From the NCBI RefSeq assembly GCF_949628265.1, contig NC_088786.1, positions 13,888,001 through 13,952,000 on the forward strand: a DNA stretch of 64,000 bases, read 5' to 3'. The notes beneath the pieces are model-generated. The model did not search any database. It was not told the origin of the DNA and saw only the letters and a list, made by a program, of their open reading frames with translations. Within the stretch, counting starts at the first letter, position 1. Each line of letters begins with the position of its first letter. The position numbers and the translations under genes were made by a program. Of the stretch, positions 11,731 to 22,238 are shown in pieces. This DNA comes from Cloeon dipterum. Lineage: Eukaryota; Arthropoda; Insecta; Ephemeroptera; Baetidae.

Positions 11731-12466
11731 ATGGTCCTTCAAGCAGGCTCCACAAAATTTTACACCTTCCCGAAATCAAGAGGAAGGGATGTCTATTTTC
11801 CATGCATTTCAGTCAACTTTCAAAAGCTAAAAGCGGAGGAGGAGGCATTGGCCTTTCAAATTGGCGAATTGAACAAGTACTTGAGAAACGGCACCAGAGA
11901 GGTTGTCGGGAGCGACGAGGTGAGATAATATTCCAGAATTTTGACAGCATCTCGCGATTCAGTTTTAATTCAGTTAAAGTCGGTTTATTTATCCAAAATG
12001 TTTAGAAATTAAATCATGGTTTTGAATTTTCCTTAGTTAAAATTACAAGCTCTCTGAGATTTTATTCTTATAGGCTTGAAGGCAAAATATCTTAAAAATG
12101 CGAACTCACAAAGAAAATTCTACAGAGTGCAAGAATTTTGAAATTATTGGCAATCTCCAGATTCCAAACTTCAAAGGGAGAAGAAAAAGTTGCATCTTGG
12201 AGAATCTAAAAAATATTTTTGAAATGTGTCATTATTAGTTGCTGATAGATATCTTTCTGTTACAGAAAAATGCATCCAAATTGTGCGCATATTGCAAGTC
12301 TAAGATGCAGGACAAAGGCTACCTGTTTGGAATGACAGATTTGGAGAAATTTGACAAGGTGTGCGATCGCTACAAAAACACCACGTTGCTGCAATTCATC
12401 AACATGGGGCGCCGCGTCTGCAGGCCCTGCGCAGATCTTGCCAAGTACTTGAATTGCAATTCATAG
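11731..12466 (+). CDS. Small two-exon protein with paired CxxC motifs
   Basis: Exon 1 is 11731-11919 (63 codons) and ends at GACGAG/GTGAGA. Exon 2 is 12266-12466, beginning after TTCTGTTACAG. The phase is 0, giving 129 residues. The ATG was chosen because an in-frame TGA lies at 11716. No signal peptide is seen. Residues 33-50 may form a short helix (KLKAEEEALAFQIGELNKYL). The C-terminal exon carries LCAYCK and, 41 residues later, VCRPCADLAKYL, with another Cys between them and one near the end (LNC). Two C-x2-C knuckles about 40-45 residues apart, the second followed by a helix, are the layout of a treble-clef zinc fold such as the insect ZAD domain. The intervening sequence does not let me claim that family. 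Function unknown; possibly a nucleic-acid-binding or protein-interaction module. Confidence 0.5.
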
Positions 12467-13588
12467 TAATCAGCTTGAACTAATATTCATTTTTAGAAAT
12501 TCCATCGCCCTTTGCGAAAGTCATGACTGCAAAACAAACGGAATCCACCCATTCCGTCAAATTACTAGGAAGTAACTTGAAGTAAGGATGGCGGACACAG
12601 TGGATTTGGATCATAGTTACTTGATTGTTGGCTAACTGTAGACTTTTCTTCTGTTTGTTTGTTTTAATCGTACCAAACAGTAAAATGGGCAACAATCGAA
12701 TCCAAAAATCGAGCTAAGGGAGTATCGGTTCCTGTGTCTACCTCCTTTAAGAACTGGACATCAAGTGCAGTAGAGGATTTAAATGTGAACAGTGATCAAC
12801 AAACAGAAATGACGAAACTTCGTTCTAGAATTAGTTTATTAGCTTAGAGAAAAGAGATAATCTTGTATATTTTGCAATCATTTTACGCTAGTGAATTTCT
12901 CAACTACTGAAACAATTATTAGGATAAGTTTATTTTTTACATTTTTTCGAACTTTCCGTCTATTCAAATTTGTTTGCAAGTTGGTGAAACTTAAATTTTT
13001 AAGGCGATGAACAATTTGATTGATTTGAGCAAAGCAGTTTCTTTTGCTGTTTATGTTGGTTGTTAAAGCTTAAATTTCATGTGCGTTTTTGTGTAAGTTT
13101 CAAGCGTTACGATACGCTGAGAAAGCGCAGGTGTCGGAATGCACGTCTCAAGCATTTTCAATTTCTTTAATTGTAATGAAAATTAGAGGACCACTGTAAC
13201 AGGTCATGCTTAAAGATTTTTAGATCGTATCAATCATTCGTGCTCTTGGTATAATTATTTTCAAGAGTGCAACAATTTAATACCACAAACGACTTTGTCA
13301 CAAAAAACTGTACAAGAAAAAAATTGGAATATTATGACTATGAATCTTTGAAACTTTCTTGTTCATTTTTAGAGTGTAATAAAACATTCTGTAGAGGGTC
13401 ACATGGTCACGTTTTTAATTTACGGAAGGAAGTTCCAAAATGATAATAATAATTTAAAATACTGCTGATATATCTTTGATATAAATTATATGCCCTTGAG
13501 GCGCAGTTTGATTTTTCAAAATTTTACAAAAAGTGATAAATAATAGCAATACTATGAATCAATTTGTTTAATTCTCTCTAATCATCAG
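12467..13588. other. AT-rich non-coding stretch
   Basis: Nothing supportable was seen. No AATAAA lies close behind the gene ending at 12466, so its 3' end is undefined. Confidence 0.5.
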
Positions 13589-13694
13589 GTTGAAGTTGTT
13601 AAAATGGTTAAGGAAAAATGACGTCATGCTCAGCAATCACAAGGGACATGGAAATAAACATTGTTCTCCACTTGAATTGCGATCATGTGTGTTG
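13589..13694 (+). other. Candidate internal exon
   Basis: A good acceptor (TTCTCTCTAATCATCAG) and a strong donor (GTTG/GTAAGC) enclose 106 bases. One frame (phase 1 in) is open throughout and reads LKLLKWLRKNDVMLSNHKGH and onward; the other two contain stops. It could equally be an exon of a non-coding RNA. No neighbouring exons were linked. Confidence 0.25.
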
Positions 13695-15646
13695 GTAAGC
13701 GATTTTCTCTTTTTATTATTTCTACCGTGGTTGAGGCATTTGCCATATAAAGAGCGGCTAAGTGTGTGGAATGCCGTTTTATAGCCGGTACAAAAAGAAC
13801 GAGAAAGGTAGAAAGGAAAAAATATATACACGGCGACGACTGCGATTGGACAAAGAGAGTGCTCCGTACCATTTTGCCGCTCGTTTGCATCTGCACTCAC
13901 CACAGCAGGGCAAAGTATTAACGAGGGACATACTCAAGAAGAAGCAGTACTCGCACTACTCGCACAGACACTTGGGCCGAGGCGGGGCTTGCGGGAGGAG
14001 GAGCATTTTTCAGCAGCATCTCTCGCGCTCCTTCTACACTTATCCGGATCGCTATCTCTACAAACTGCCGCTCCGGCATTCCGAATATTTTATAATTATA
14101 AAACACCTGCTGCTAATTTAATTAGGGCTGCTGGCAGTGATTCATTCTCGCGGCGTGGGTAGAGAACGAGAGACACCTTAATTTATCTCGCCGCAGACGC
14201 ATTGGTTGATTGACACTATGGCAAACAGATTTCGCATAAATGGAACACCTGCACGCGTGGGTGTGGTTTGCAATTAGTTTCAGATTCCTATTTTGATTTA
14301 TATCAGTTTTCATAATTTAGTAAAACAAAATATCTTCACAAAATATAAAAAGTGCAGTAGAAATCAAGAGGACTAAAGTTTTTTTTTAAGCAGAAATTAC
14401 TAAAAATAATTAAAATCACCTGAAACTGGATCTAAATGAGCTCACTTTAGCGACTTTTGTTTGCGTAGAACATGAAGCTCGAGTTCCCCGCAACCCGCGC
14501 AACTCCGAACTGTTGCATGGTTGCATAGCCCAGACCTTCGCAGGGGCTTAGCGTGCCTATGGCAAAATGACATAAATGCAGCAGGAAAAATTCACTTCCT
14601 TCCTTTTCTGATAATGGTATCATTAAAATCAAATCAGGACAAAGCCGCAGGCATGAAAGTGAACTCGGGAAGGAAAAAATTGATGTGGTTGGGAATTTTA
14701 TTACAATTTAAATTACGTGCAAAAACAAGTTTTCTATAGTGAAACGAATATGACATGTATACTTAAAATTCTAAAAAGCTTTATTCACTGTTAGATTATA
14801 TTAGCAGCCCATAAATTTTGATCTTCAGAATAAATTGATGTTCTGTGTAACAAAAGAGGAAAATGAGAAACAAGCAATAATCAGTAATTAATAAAGACAT
14901 TATCGTTATTTATTTGTGATAATTTATCACGCGTTTTCAAATTAGATACAGAGAATTTCTTTGTTTGAAAACACTGCATACCTGAAACGCTTTAGAAAGT
15001 GTTTCCATTACAAAATTGATCTTGTTTGAAAGTTCATATTTCGTAGCTTCAGTTTGTTTTATAAGCGCTGCACACGGTTAAGTTCTTGATAGCAGCGCCA
15101 CAGTGATTTTTCAGGCCATCGGTTTGTTGATACCTGTGTGTCAAAGATGATATTAGTGCCTGGCAATTTATAAACATATTATGAATTTGTATCCAAACTG
15201 TAAAATTTATTTGGCGTACTACGAAATCAGACTCGGTTCAGCAGACAAAATTTTCAAGGCATAGAATTTTAAAGTTAAACTTCAAATTCCTCCGTCTCTT
15301 CTTGTAAAGAATTAAGCAGGGTTTAATTTCTATAGAAGTTATTAGCATTACTTTTTCAACTGCATTGTCTGTTTTGAGCCTGTTTTCAAGTTTTCTAGCA
15401 TGCATTTTGTCTCGGCTGCATTGCGGGGTTCATTTTATTTCCATCAACCGATTTGAAATGCAAGCCGCATACGTACCACACACATGCAGCGCGGTCGTAA
15501 AAAGGCGCACTGCATTTACGTGGCAAGGAGAAAATGCGTGTAATCAGTAATTGTCTCTGTTGGGAATGAGCACATGGCGTGCATATAATGTGCATGAGTG
15601 CGTCGAGCGCATTTGCATACGCCGATAATTAGCAGCAGCAACGAAT

Positions 15647-15666
15647 AACGAACGAACGAACGAACG
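15647..15666 (+). repeat. (AACG)5 microsatellite
   Basis: Five perfect tetranucleotide units in a GC-richer non-coding block. Confidence 0.85.
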
Positions 15667-16184
15667 ATTCGGTGGCGGCCAACAGCAGCAGCTAATAATA
15701 ATCACATTGTAATTTATTCAATTAGATGCTGTGATCGAGATAGCCGTATGGCGCATTTGTATTATTTGCGCCGCTTCCTGCCGACCGACACAGCTCGCCC
15801 GTCCATCCATCCATCCACTCTCGTTTCGTCGCCCCGCGCGTCTCGACGTGTGGTGCATTTTCACTTTCGAATTTGCGACGCCGCTCACCGCCAGAGTGAC
15901 AATTGATAATTGTTTGCGAGACTCACAGCCTTCGTAGCAAGCAGGACCACACAGAGACTAAAATAATCGCATTTTGACATGCGATATCCTTGATTGCATT
16001 ATAAAATGGTCGTTATTTTAATGCTAAACTCTGAAGCAAAAACGATTTACAGTTGAAAACTGAGAAGGTAATACAAAAAAGTTTGCATGTGCTTTAAATA
16101 AACCATATACGTTAATCAATGATGATCGATTGATCTGTTTCTTCATATGTGCTATACAAACAACAAATTTCATTTTAAAAAGCA

Positions 16185-16215
<31 letters not shown>

Positions 16216-16230
16216 TCTCACTCTCTCTCT
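16185..16230 (+). repeat. (CT)n microsatellite
   Basis: CT dinucleotides interrupted twice by an A, next to copy B of the dispersed repeat. The GAGAG sense on the minus strand is a potential GAGA-factor site, though microsatellite origin is sufficient explanation. Confidence 0.95.
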
Positions 16231-16255
16231 CCCAATTGAAAATCACGTTTAAATA

Positions 16256-16417
16256 CGCCAGAGGGGAAACTTACCCCGTAAATCGCATACCGTTGGATAG
16301 ATAGTGACAAAGAGGAATCAAAACCAAGCGAAAGAATCATTGACAAACCGTTTCGTTTTTCAAGAAATTTGGCAAAACTATAAATTTAACTGTTAGTTGG
16401 TCCTAATTTGATTTTTC
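16256..16417 (+). repeat. Dispersed repeat, copy B
   Basis: Aligns with 17-170 in the same orientation through shared CGCCAG, GAGGAAT, CAAGCGAAA, AACCGTTT and TCCTAATTTGATT blocks. Identity is imperfect, indicating age. Similarity may continue to 16518, where an 18-base segment recurs at 2289-2306. Confidence 0.6.
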
Positions 16418-17929
16418 ACATTGTATTCAAACTAACAATTTGATCAACTGCTAATTTAACTGTACTAAACAGTTCAAATTTTAATTTCAATTGTTGACTT
16501 GTATCAATCCACTTTAAAGACTTCTTGAAGTGCTCAATTGTCATCATTTTGAAAAAGGAATTGAAGTATGTATGTATATATATAATTTAAAGAAACAGAA
16601 TGACTTCCTGGCATCTGTTAGATCGACAGTTCATTTTAAATTTAAGCCCGTGTCGTTTTCATAAATAGTTTTTAAAGTTTTTACTTTCGCAAACAACAAA
16701 TAGACTTACTTTCGTTGGTTCAAGACCGCAGAGCAGCTCGCAATCTAATTGGCAATATATATGCAAATGAAGTGCTGTTTCCGTGCAAGAAAACATATAT
16801 TTTTTGCTCACGGGGGGTGCTTTTCGCTCGAGTTACCCGCTGAAGGGTTGGTTGCTTTTAGTGAGACGTCAGGCAACTTTATTTATCCTGTCTGCGCGGT
16901 GCAAACGATGATTTTATTCGGCGCGGTATGAGTGGCAGGACCCCCAACCTTGGCCGCCGCCGCACTTCTTTTCTCGCGTTCGTGCCGTTTTTTATTTATG
17001 CACCCCTCCGGGCCTGAATTGCTGATTTAGTCCACATTGTCTTTCTCTGGCACAATCCAACCGCCTCTTGCGTTAATTACGCCACTTCCTCCTTTCTTTC
17101 TGACTCTGCAAAGCTCCTTCTTGTCAAGCGACAGACATGTAAACTCGAAACTGCACCTGCCTTTGTTGAGCTCATCTAGTTTCGGCAATCAAATGAACGG
17201 AGAAAATTTGTGGATCCGGCGAAGAAGTAGAAGGTTACCCTAGAAAAAGTTAGTTTGATATTTTAAAAACGTTTTGTTTAAAAAATAGAGATTCGAGATT
17301 CAACCCGAGGGTGTTTTTTTAGGATTGCGATTTTACGATTTTATAAGAAACACGCCCATTCTTTTTTTCAATGTGTTGATAATGAGGATCAGAAAACAAA
17401 TTTCTAGAAAGTTTCAGCTAGTTAGCTCATATAGTTCTGCAGGAAACCGGCAATCAAAGAAACGTAAAAACTAGTAATATAGATTTTTATTCTATCTGTT
17501 CTAAATGGGAATTTCGAGGTCATTTCTTCACTATCCAACCTCATTTCTGAAGGAGAAAAATTAATAGAACTATAAAATTAAGGTAAATTAACTAACCATT
17601 TTATGTTATTTGTTCAAGGGGCACAATGCCATAAAAAAGTATAGTTCAACCTGGAAGTTAATATCAAATATAATAAATTTTGAGTAAAAATGGCCACAAT
17701 AATTCGTTTTAGATGGCCTATAACTTCTTTAAAGTAACCTGACTGTCCAAAATGATCCGGTATATTTTTACAACATATAAGCACCAATCAACATCAGCAC
17801 GGTTCTTGGATGAAAATACGGAGAACACAATTTAGATAACAATCTGTGCTCACGTGTGTTGTGCGAACAATTATTAATAACATTGTTTGCTATTTTAGAT
17901 TACGAGTTGCTTGCACTTTTTTCTTGCAG

Positions 17930-18103
17930 AAATACCACGCCAGTTTGATTAATATAATGCAGCAATTTTCCGATTTGCTCAGTGTGGGAACCAAGCATCA
18001 AGCGTTGATTATTTCTCGGCTGGAGTCCAACGCGCAAGTGTCCATAATGATGTGGCACATTTCTAACCAGTCTTTAATTACAAATCATCCTCCGCAGTAT
18101 TAA
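17930..18103 (+). CDS. Candidate terminal coding exon
   Basis: A very good acceptor (TTGCACTTTTTTCTTGCAG) is followed in phase 0 by 57 open codons and TAA at 18101. The peptide (KYHASLINIMQQFSDLLSV, then ISRLESNAQ) reads like a helical C-terminal segment with regular hydrophobic spacing. AATAAA occurs at about 18243. The upstream exons are not identified, so product and family are unknown. Confidence 0.4.
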   Translation, partial: KYHASLINIMQQFSDLLSVGTKHQALIISRLESNAQVSIMMWHISNQSLITNHPPQY

Positions 18104-18779
18104 GATATTAAGTTCCTTAACAAGCTCTCTGAGGAAAAAATGGCCCACGCAGCGATCAACTGCTGCGGCAGAGAAAAATGGCACAAAACAAAAAAGCAGC
18201 TCATTCGTTTGGCATGCAGCGCGATGTGTCTGGGCCGGGTAATAAAATAGATAAGAGACTCGATTTTAATGCTGCGTGCCGGCCTGCATAAGTAGGAAAA
18301 AAGTACAGATACAATCTCTTTATTCATGAAATTATTCACGCCTACTAGAGAAAAGTTATCTGAAAAGCGTTTAGGAAACACGAATGTTACAGCTTTGATA
18401 AGCGGCAGCGCAGTTAAAAGAGTCACTGAATGTGCATGTTTTTATTTTTTGTTTTGCCTCCGCGCACAATTAAAAACGTATATTATGCTCTTTGTATTTA
18501 CGTGATTCACGTCCCGCGAACACGCTTAATATGCCGCGAGTTATCTGCCGAAAAGTGCGATACTGGCGCGTTTTTCCGCTGCTTGCTCTGCGCTCTCGCA
18601 CTACTTTGCGGTCTGTTGCGGTTGAATATTTTTGACGTTTTTATTGATAAGATAAGTTTTAAAATTGCTACAGCATGCATATCACAAGTTGAGAAGTGTT
18701 AAATTTTTAAATTCTATTTCGCCCATACCGGGATTTTGTTGATTAAAATCAATTTATATTTTCATAACTTCAAAATATG
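18104..18779. other. Non-coding stretch
   Basis: Mixed composition with a GC-richer patch at about 18,500-18,620. No supportable gene. Confidence 0.5.
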
Positions 18780-18865
18780 TTATAGCATACGTTTGGCTGG
18801 CGATAGTCTCCGCAGGGTCTGTAGGTCCCATCCTTTTTCAGGACGAGATGCAGCGCGGAAGCCCA
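18780..18865 (-). repeat. Left arm of inverted repeat flanking gypsy relic
   Basis: These 86 bases are the reverse complement of 19487-19572, with three mismatches seen by eye. The sequence corresponds to the beginning of a reverse-transcriptase domain read on the minus strand. Confidence 0.9.
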
Positions 18866-19572
18866 GTGCTGAGCCCCCAAAAGTCCACCAAACGTCTCTT
18901 CATTTATGACCCGCAAACTGACCGCACGTTTCTTGTGGACACCGGCGCAGAGGTTAGTGTCCTTCCTGCAAAGCTGCTTCCAAAAAGGTCCAGGACAACT
19001 GACCTGGTGCTCACTGCAGCAAACAACAATATAGTATTGACACGTACGGATTCATAACCCTCAACCTTACGTTTGGTTTATGGAGGAGATTTGAACACGT
19101 CGAGTTGCTGACGTCGACCGCCCAATATTAGGGGCTGAATTTTTGGCCAAGATGGCCGTGCACTTGGACGAGGGGACTCTTGTCGATAAGATAACCAACC
19201 TTTCGGTTGAAGGTATCGCCGAGCCCTCAAATTCACCCTGCTCTGTCAAAATGGTCGATTCGTCGAACGAATACTACAGCACGTTGAAGGACTTCCCTGA
19301 ACTTTTCAAACCACCGGATCTCAACCGACCTGTCAAACACAAGGCGATTCACCGAATTCCTACCACAGAAGGCTCTCCTCATCACGAAAAATTCCGTCGC
19401 CTCGCCCTAGACAAGCTAAAAATCGTCCGTCAGCTCTTCGAAGAAATGGAGCAGCGAGGAGAAGTACGGCGAGGGGAGAGTGACTATGGGCTTCCGCGCT
19501 GCATCTAGTCCTGAAAAAGGATGGGACCTACAGACCCTGCGAAGACTATCGCCAGCCAAACGTACGCTATAA
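18866..19572 (+). mobile_element. Decayed Ty3/gypsy-type pol fragment (protease to start of RT)
   Basis: The plus strand encodes an aspartic protease with the active-site sequence FLVDTGAEVSVLPA near 18930. The linker and the beginning of the reverse-transcriptase domain follow (for example KFRRLALDKLKIVRQLFEEM near 19400). This order is that of the Ty3/gypsy pol polyprotein. The frame is broken at several points: a stop after the protease, frame changes around 19090-19130, and one near 19495. No gag, integrase or LTR was found nearby. It is a non-functional relic of under 0.8 kb. Confidence 0.85.
19487..19572 (+). repeat. Right arm of inverted repeat flanking gypsy relic
   Basis: The sense copy of the RT start region, matching 18780-18865 in inverted orientation over 86 bases. 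Both arms carry the same frame-disrupting extra bases, so the arms were duplicated after that lesion arose, or were later homogenised. Confidence 0.9.
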
Positions 19573-20487
19573 TGTAATAAACGCGAATTGGCTATATTGC
19601 CAGGAAACCTTCTGGAAATTAGCCTTGTTATTGATCGCAAAACTGTGATTCGATCTATACTTTGAAAAAAGCAGCGATGATTATCTTTAGCTTTTAACAT
19701 TGCTTCTCTTTGGCAATACAACTTGAGTACTAGAAATTTCAAATTCATGGAGGCCGCCCTTATAAGTTTTTGAATATTTCATGCGGCAGCCATATTCCAC
19801 CGAAATTCGTAATAAATCGTAAGACACACAAAATAAACATCTCGCGCGCGCGACGACGGCGGCGATACTTTGCATATAATCACGTGAATCAATCTCTGAA
19901 TTAACTCGAAAATTATTCCGGCAGCGATTTGGTGAAAACATTAAAGAAACGAGTGAGCGTATGATGTTCTCTAATAAAAAATAACAACTCGAGCCGCGCA
20001 GTACACGTATATGCAAGCAGTAAAAATATTATTGGAAGATGCTTCGGCGTCGATAACAGGGAAATATGCAGATTGAACCGACGGGGTGGGAATAGATAGT
20101 CATAAAACGATTATCAGGGATGAAATTTTTAGTTTCTGTTCACGGATGGCTTTCGTTTGGTTTTACTTAGATGAAATTTTTTGAAATGAAAGTCCACGAT
20201 GTAATTATGTCACTATTATATTGTTATAAAAATTAAAAACTAGCTGTGAGAAAGTTCCGCCGTCCTGAAAATTTGAAGGCCGAAAGCAGGAGACCAACAT
20301 ATTTCGGGTCCTCATCAGCAGCTGGTAAACTAATGTTTTATAGCATTCCTTACCATTGCCAAGATAAGATGGAAAGTTAAAAAACAAAGCTTTTCAATTG
20401 GAAAATTAAAAATTTCTTAAATTGAAAGTTTGGAAATCAAACATTTACTTTGAGTGGGGTGCGCTGAAAGGTTTCATAATTTCACAG
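19573..20487. other. Non-coding stretch
   Basis: AT-rich with no supportable gene. A minus-strand frame at 20205-20387 contains a donor-like ATG/GTAAGG but lacks a matching acceptor or domain. Confidence 0.45.
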
Positions 20488-20613
20488 TGCGAACCTGAAA
20501 TCTGGCAAAAGTACTACAAGTTCCAGATTAATCAATTGTGCATCTTTTATTCAGTTCCAACCTCTTGGTTCTGGAATCAGCCTAGAAATCCCGTCCCTAA
20601 AGAGCACTTTTAA
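20488..20613 (+). CDS. Candidate terminal exon, 41 codons
   Basis: Acceptor TTCATAATTTCACAG precedes an open frame ending at TAA 20611-20613, which overlaps an AATAAA. The peptide (CEPEIWQKYYKFQINQL, then SVPTSWFWNQP) has a protein-like composition with several Trp residues. The frame is also open upstream of the acceptor for about 22 codons. No family recognised. Confidence 0.25.
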   Translation, partial: CEPEIWQKYYKFQINQLCIFYSVPTSWFWNQPRNPVPKEHF

Positions 20614-20617
20614 TAAA

Positions 20618-22236
20618 ATTAAGCAGCTCAAGCGTCTGCCACTCTATCACCACGATCGTAATTGTATTTTTAAATGTGTGGCAGTGCTGCTGAAAACTGG
20701 CAAATATCTTAAAATTATTATAATATGCGGCTTATCGCCCTCTACAATGGAGGTGCGAAAGCAATTTCGCTGCACAAATTGCCATCGTTTTACGGCAAAG
20801 TGAGAAGTGGAAGACGAAAGCATGGCTGGCGCACGCAGATGGATTTTGTTTTATGTTGTTTAAGGTAAAATTAGACGGAGCAGAGCGGTCTTAAGCAGGG
20901 CGAGATAATCGATAAAGCACACACGGAGAAGCGCAACCTATAATCAAAACTTATAAAAACCCATAGATCAATAATTTCTGATTGTGGAAAGTATTCCAAG
21001 AGCAAAATTCGCCCGCCGGCCGTGATATTTATTTTCGGTAAAAGCACCAGGTGAACCAGCCTTTTCGTTTTAGGCTTCAAACCGACGATGTTCGGAAGCA
21101 GAGGAACACCTGGCTCATACTCGATGCTAATACAGAAGTTTATACTCGTAGAAATTATTTAATTTAGATGGAATTCGACTGCTAAAAATTTTAATTAAGT
21201 TTAATTTATAATTTAAAAAAATGTGTCACGGAACAAAACAAAAACTTGTTAAACTTTATTTTAACAACAATTCTTTGAAAATCGAAAGTTCGCTGGTATT
21301 TAACATATATTTAAATTATTCTTTTCTCAGAACAAAACTGCTCTCATACAAGCTTAAATTTTGACATTAATTGTGCCCTTAGCAATAGAAAATGCTGGTG
21401 CAAGCCAAGAAGAAATCTCACAATTAAGACTTCCTCGTCAGCTTTCATGATCCACCGCATTTATTTTGACGCGCGCAGAGGAGAGCAAGCAATAAAATTA
21501 CGTTTTATTATCGAAACTGAATAAATTAGTGAGCGTACTTGTATAAGAGCCAGCTCTTTCATTGTCAGCCAACAACTGTAATTATATCATTTCGCGAACC
21601 GCTCATTAAGCAGCCTCACTCAGCCTTCATTACCATAAAGATGCGTGTTTCATTCAGTACATCCACGTGGTCGCCGAAAGTGAATTCTGCCAGCTCGACT
21701 TAATTGCGTGGCCAGATGAAAGGTGCTCGTGGCTCGTGCGCAGAAAATACACCGAGATGAGCATTTTTTGTCATCGCTCATGAAGATCAAAAGCGGAATC
21801 GCGCGCCTTTCAGGGAAGTTCGTGTCGCTGGCCTAGATGCAAAAAAAATCCAACACCTGCGGCTTAACAACTCCAGAGTCTAGATTATTATGATGCCTGA
21901 TGTAAAAACTTGAAATCCACTCTAAAAAGTTTGAAATATAGTAAGTATGAAATGTAATAACCTCGTTTAACATTGAAATTATAATGCAAAATATATAGGA
22001 TTTTAGTAATACCTTCCCTGCCGGGAAAAATTAAGGAAACGCGTTTCAAACATTTCATACATTTTATTTTACATTTACAGCAAGAGGAAAACGGAAACCA
22101 TTAGCTTCAAAAGATTGTGGCTGTTCACAACCACTATTGTTAATAAGTAAGTACAATGTTAAATTATAACTTAAAAGTAATATTTTTAAAAAACCTAATT
22201 TATGTACAGAGTCGCTTTCATGAATAATACAATTTC
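20618..22236. other. Non-coding stretch downstream of the GPCR gene
   Basis: AT-rich with a GC-richer patch at about 21,390-21,850. Nothing supportable was seen. Confidence 0.55.
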
Positions 22237-22238
22237 AT

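Larger units (their letters stand above)
13695..17929. other. Non-coding stretch with GC-richer blocks and repeats
   Basis: GC-richer blocks at about 13,750-14,270, 15,400-15,950 and 16,720-17,230 alternate with AT-rich DNA. Contains (AACG)5, a (CT)n tract and copy B of the dispersed repeat. On the minus strand, ATG at 15008 leads after nine codons to a good donor (CAG/GTATGC at 14981), a possible first coding exon too short to assess. Confidence 0.5.

Noticed and set aside
11557-11742. Minus-strand frame with acceptor and donor-like borders opposite the 11731 gene
   Set aside because: The better-supported plus-strand gene begins here; the minus frame has a stop at its own donor and no family match.
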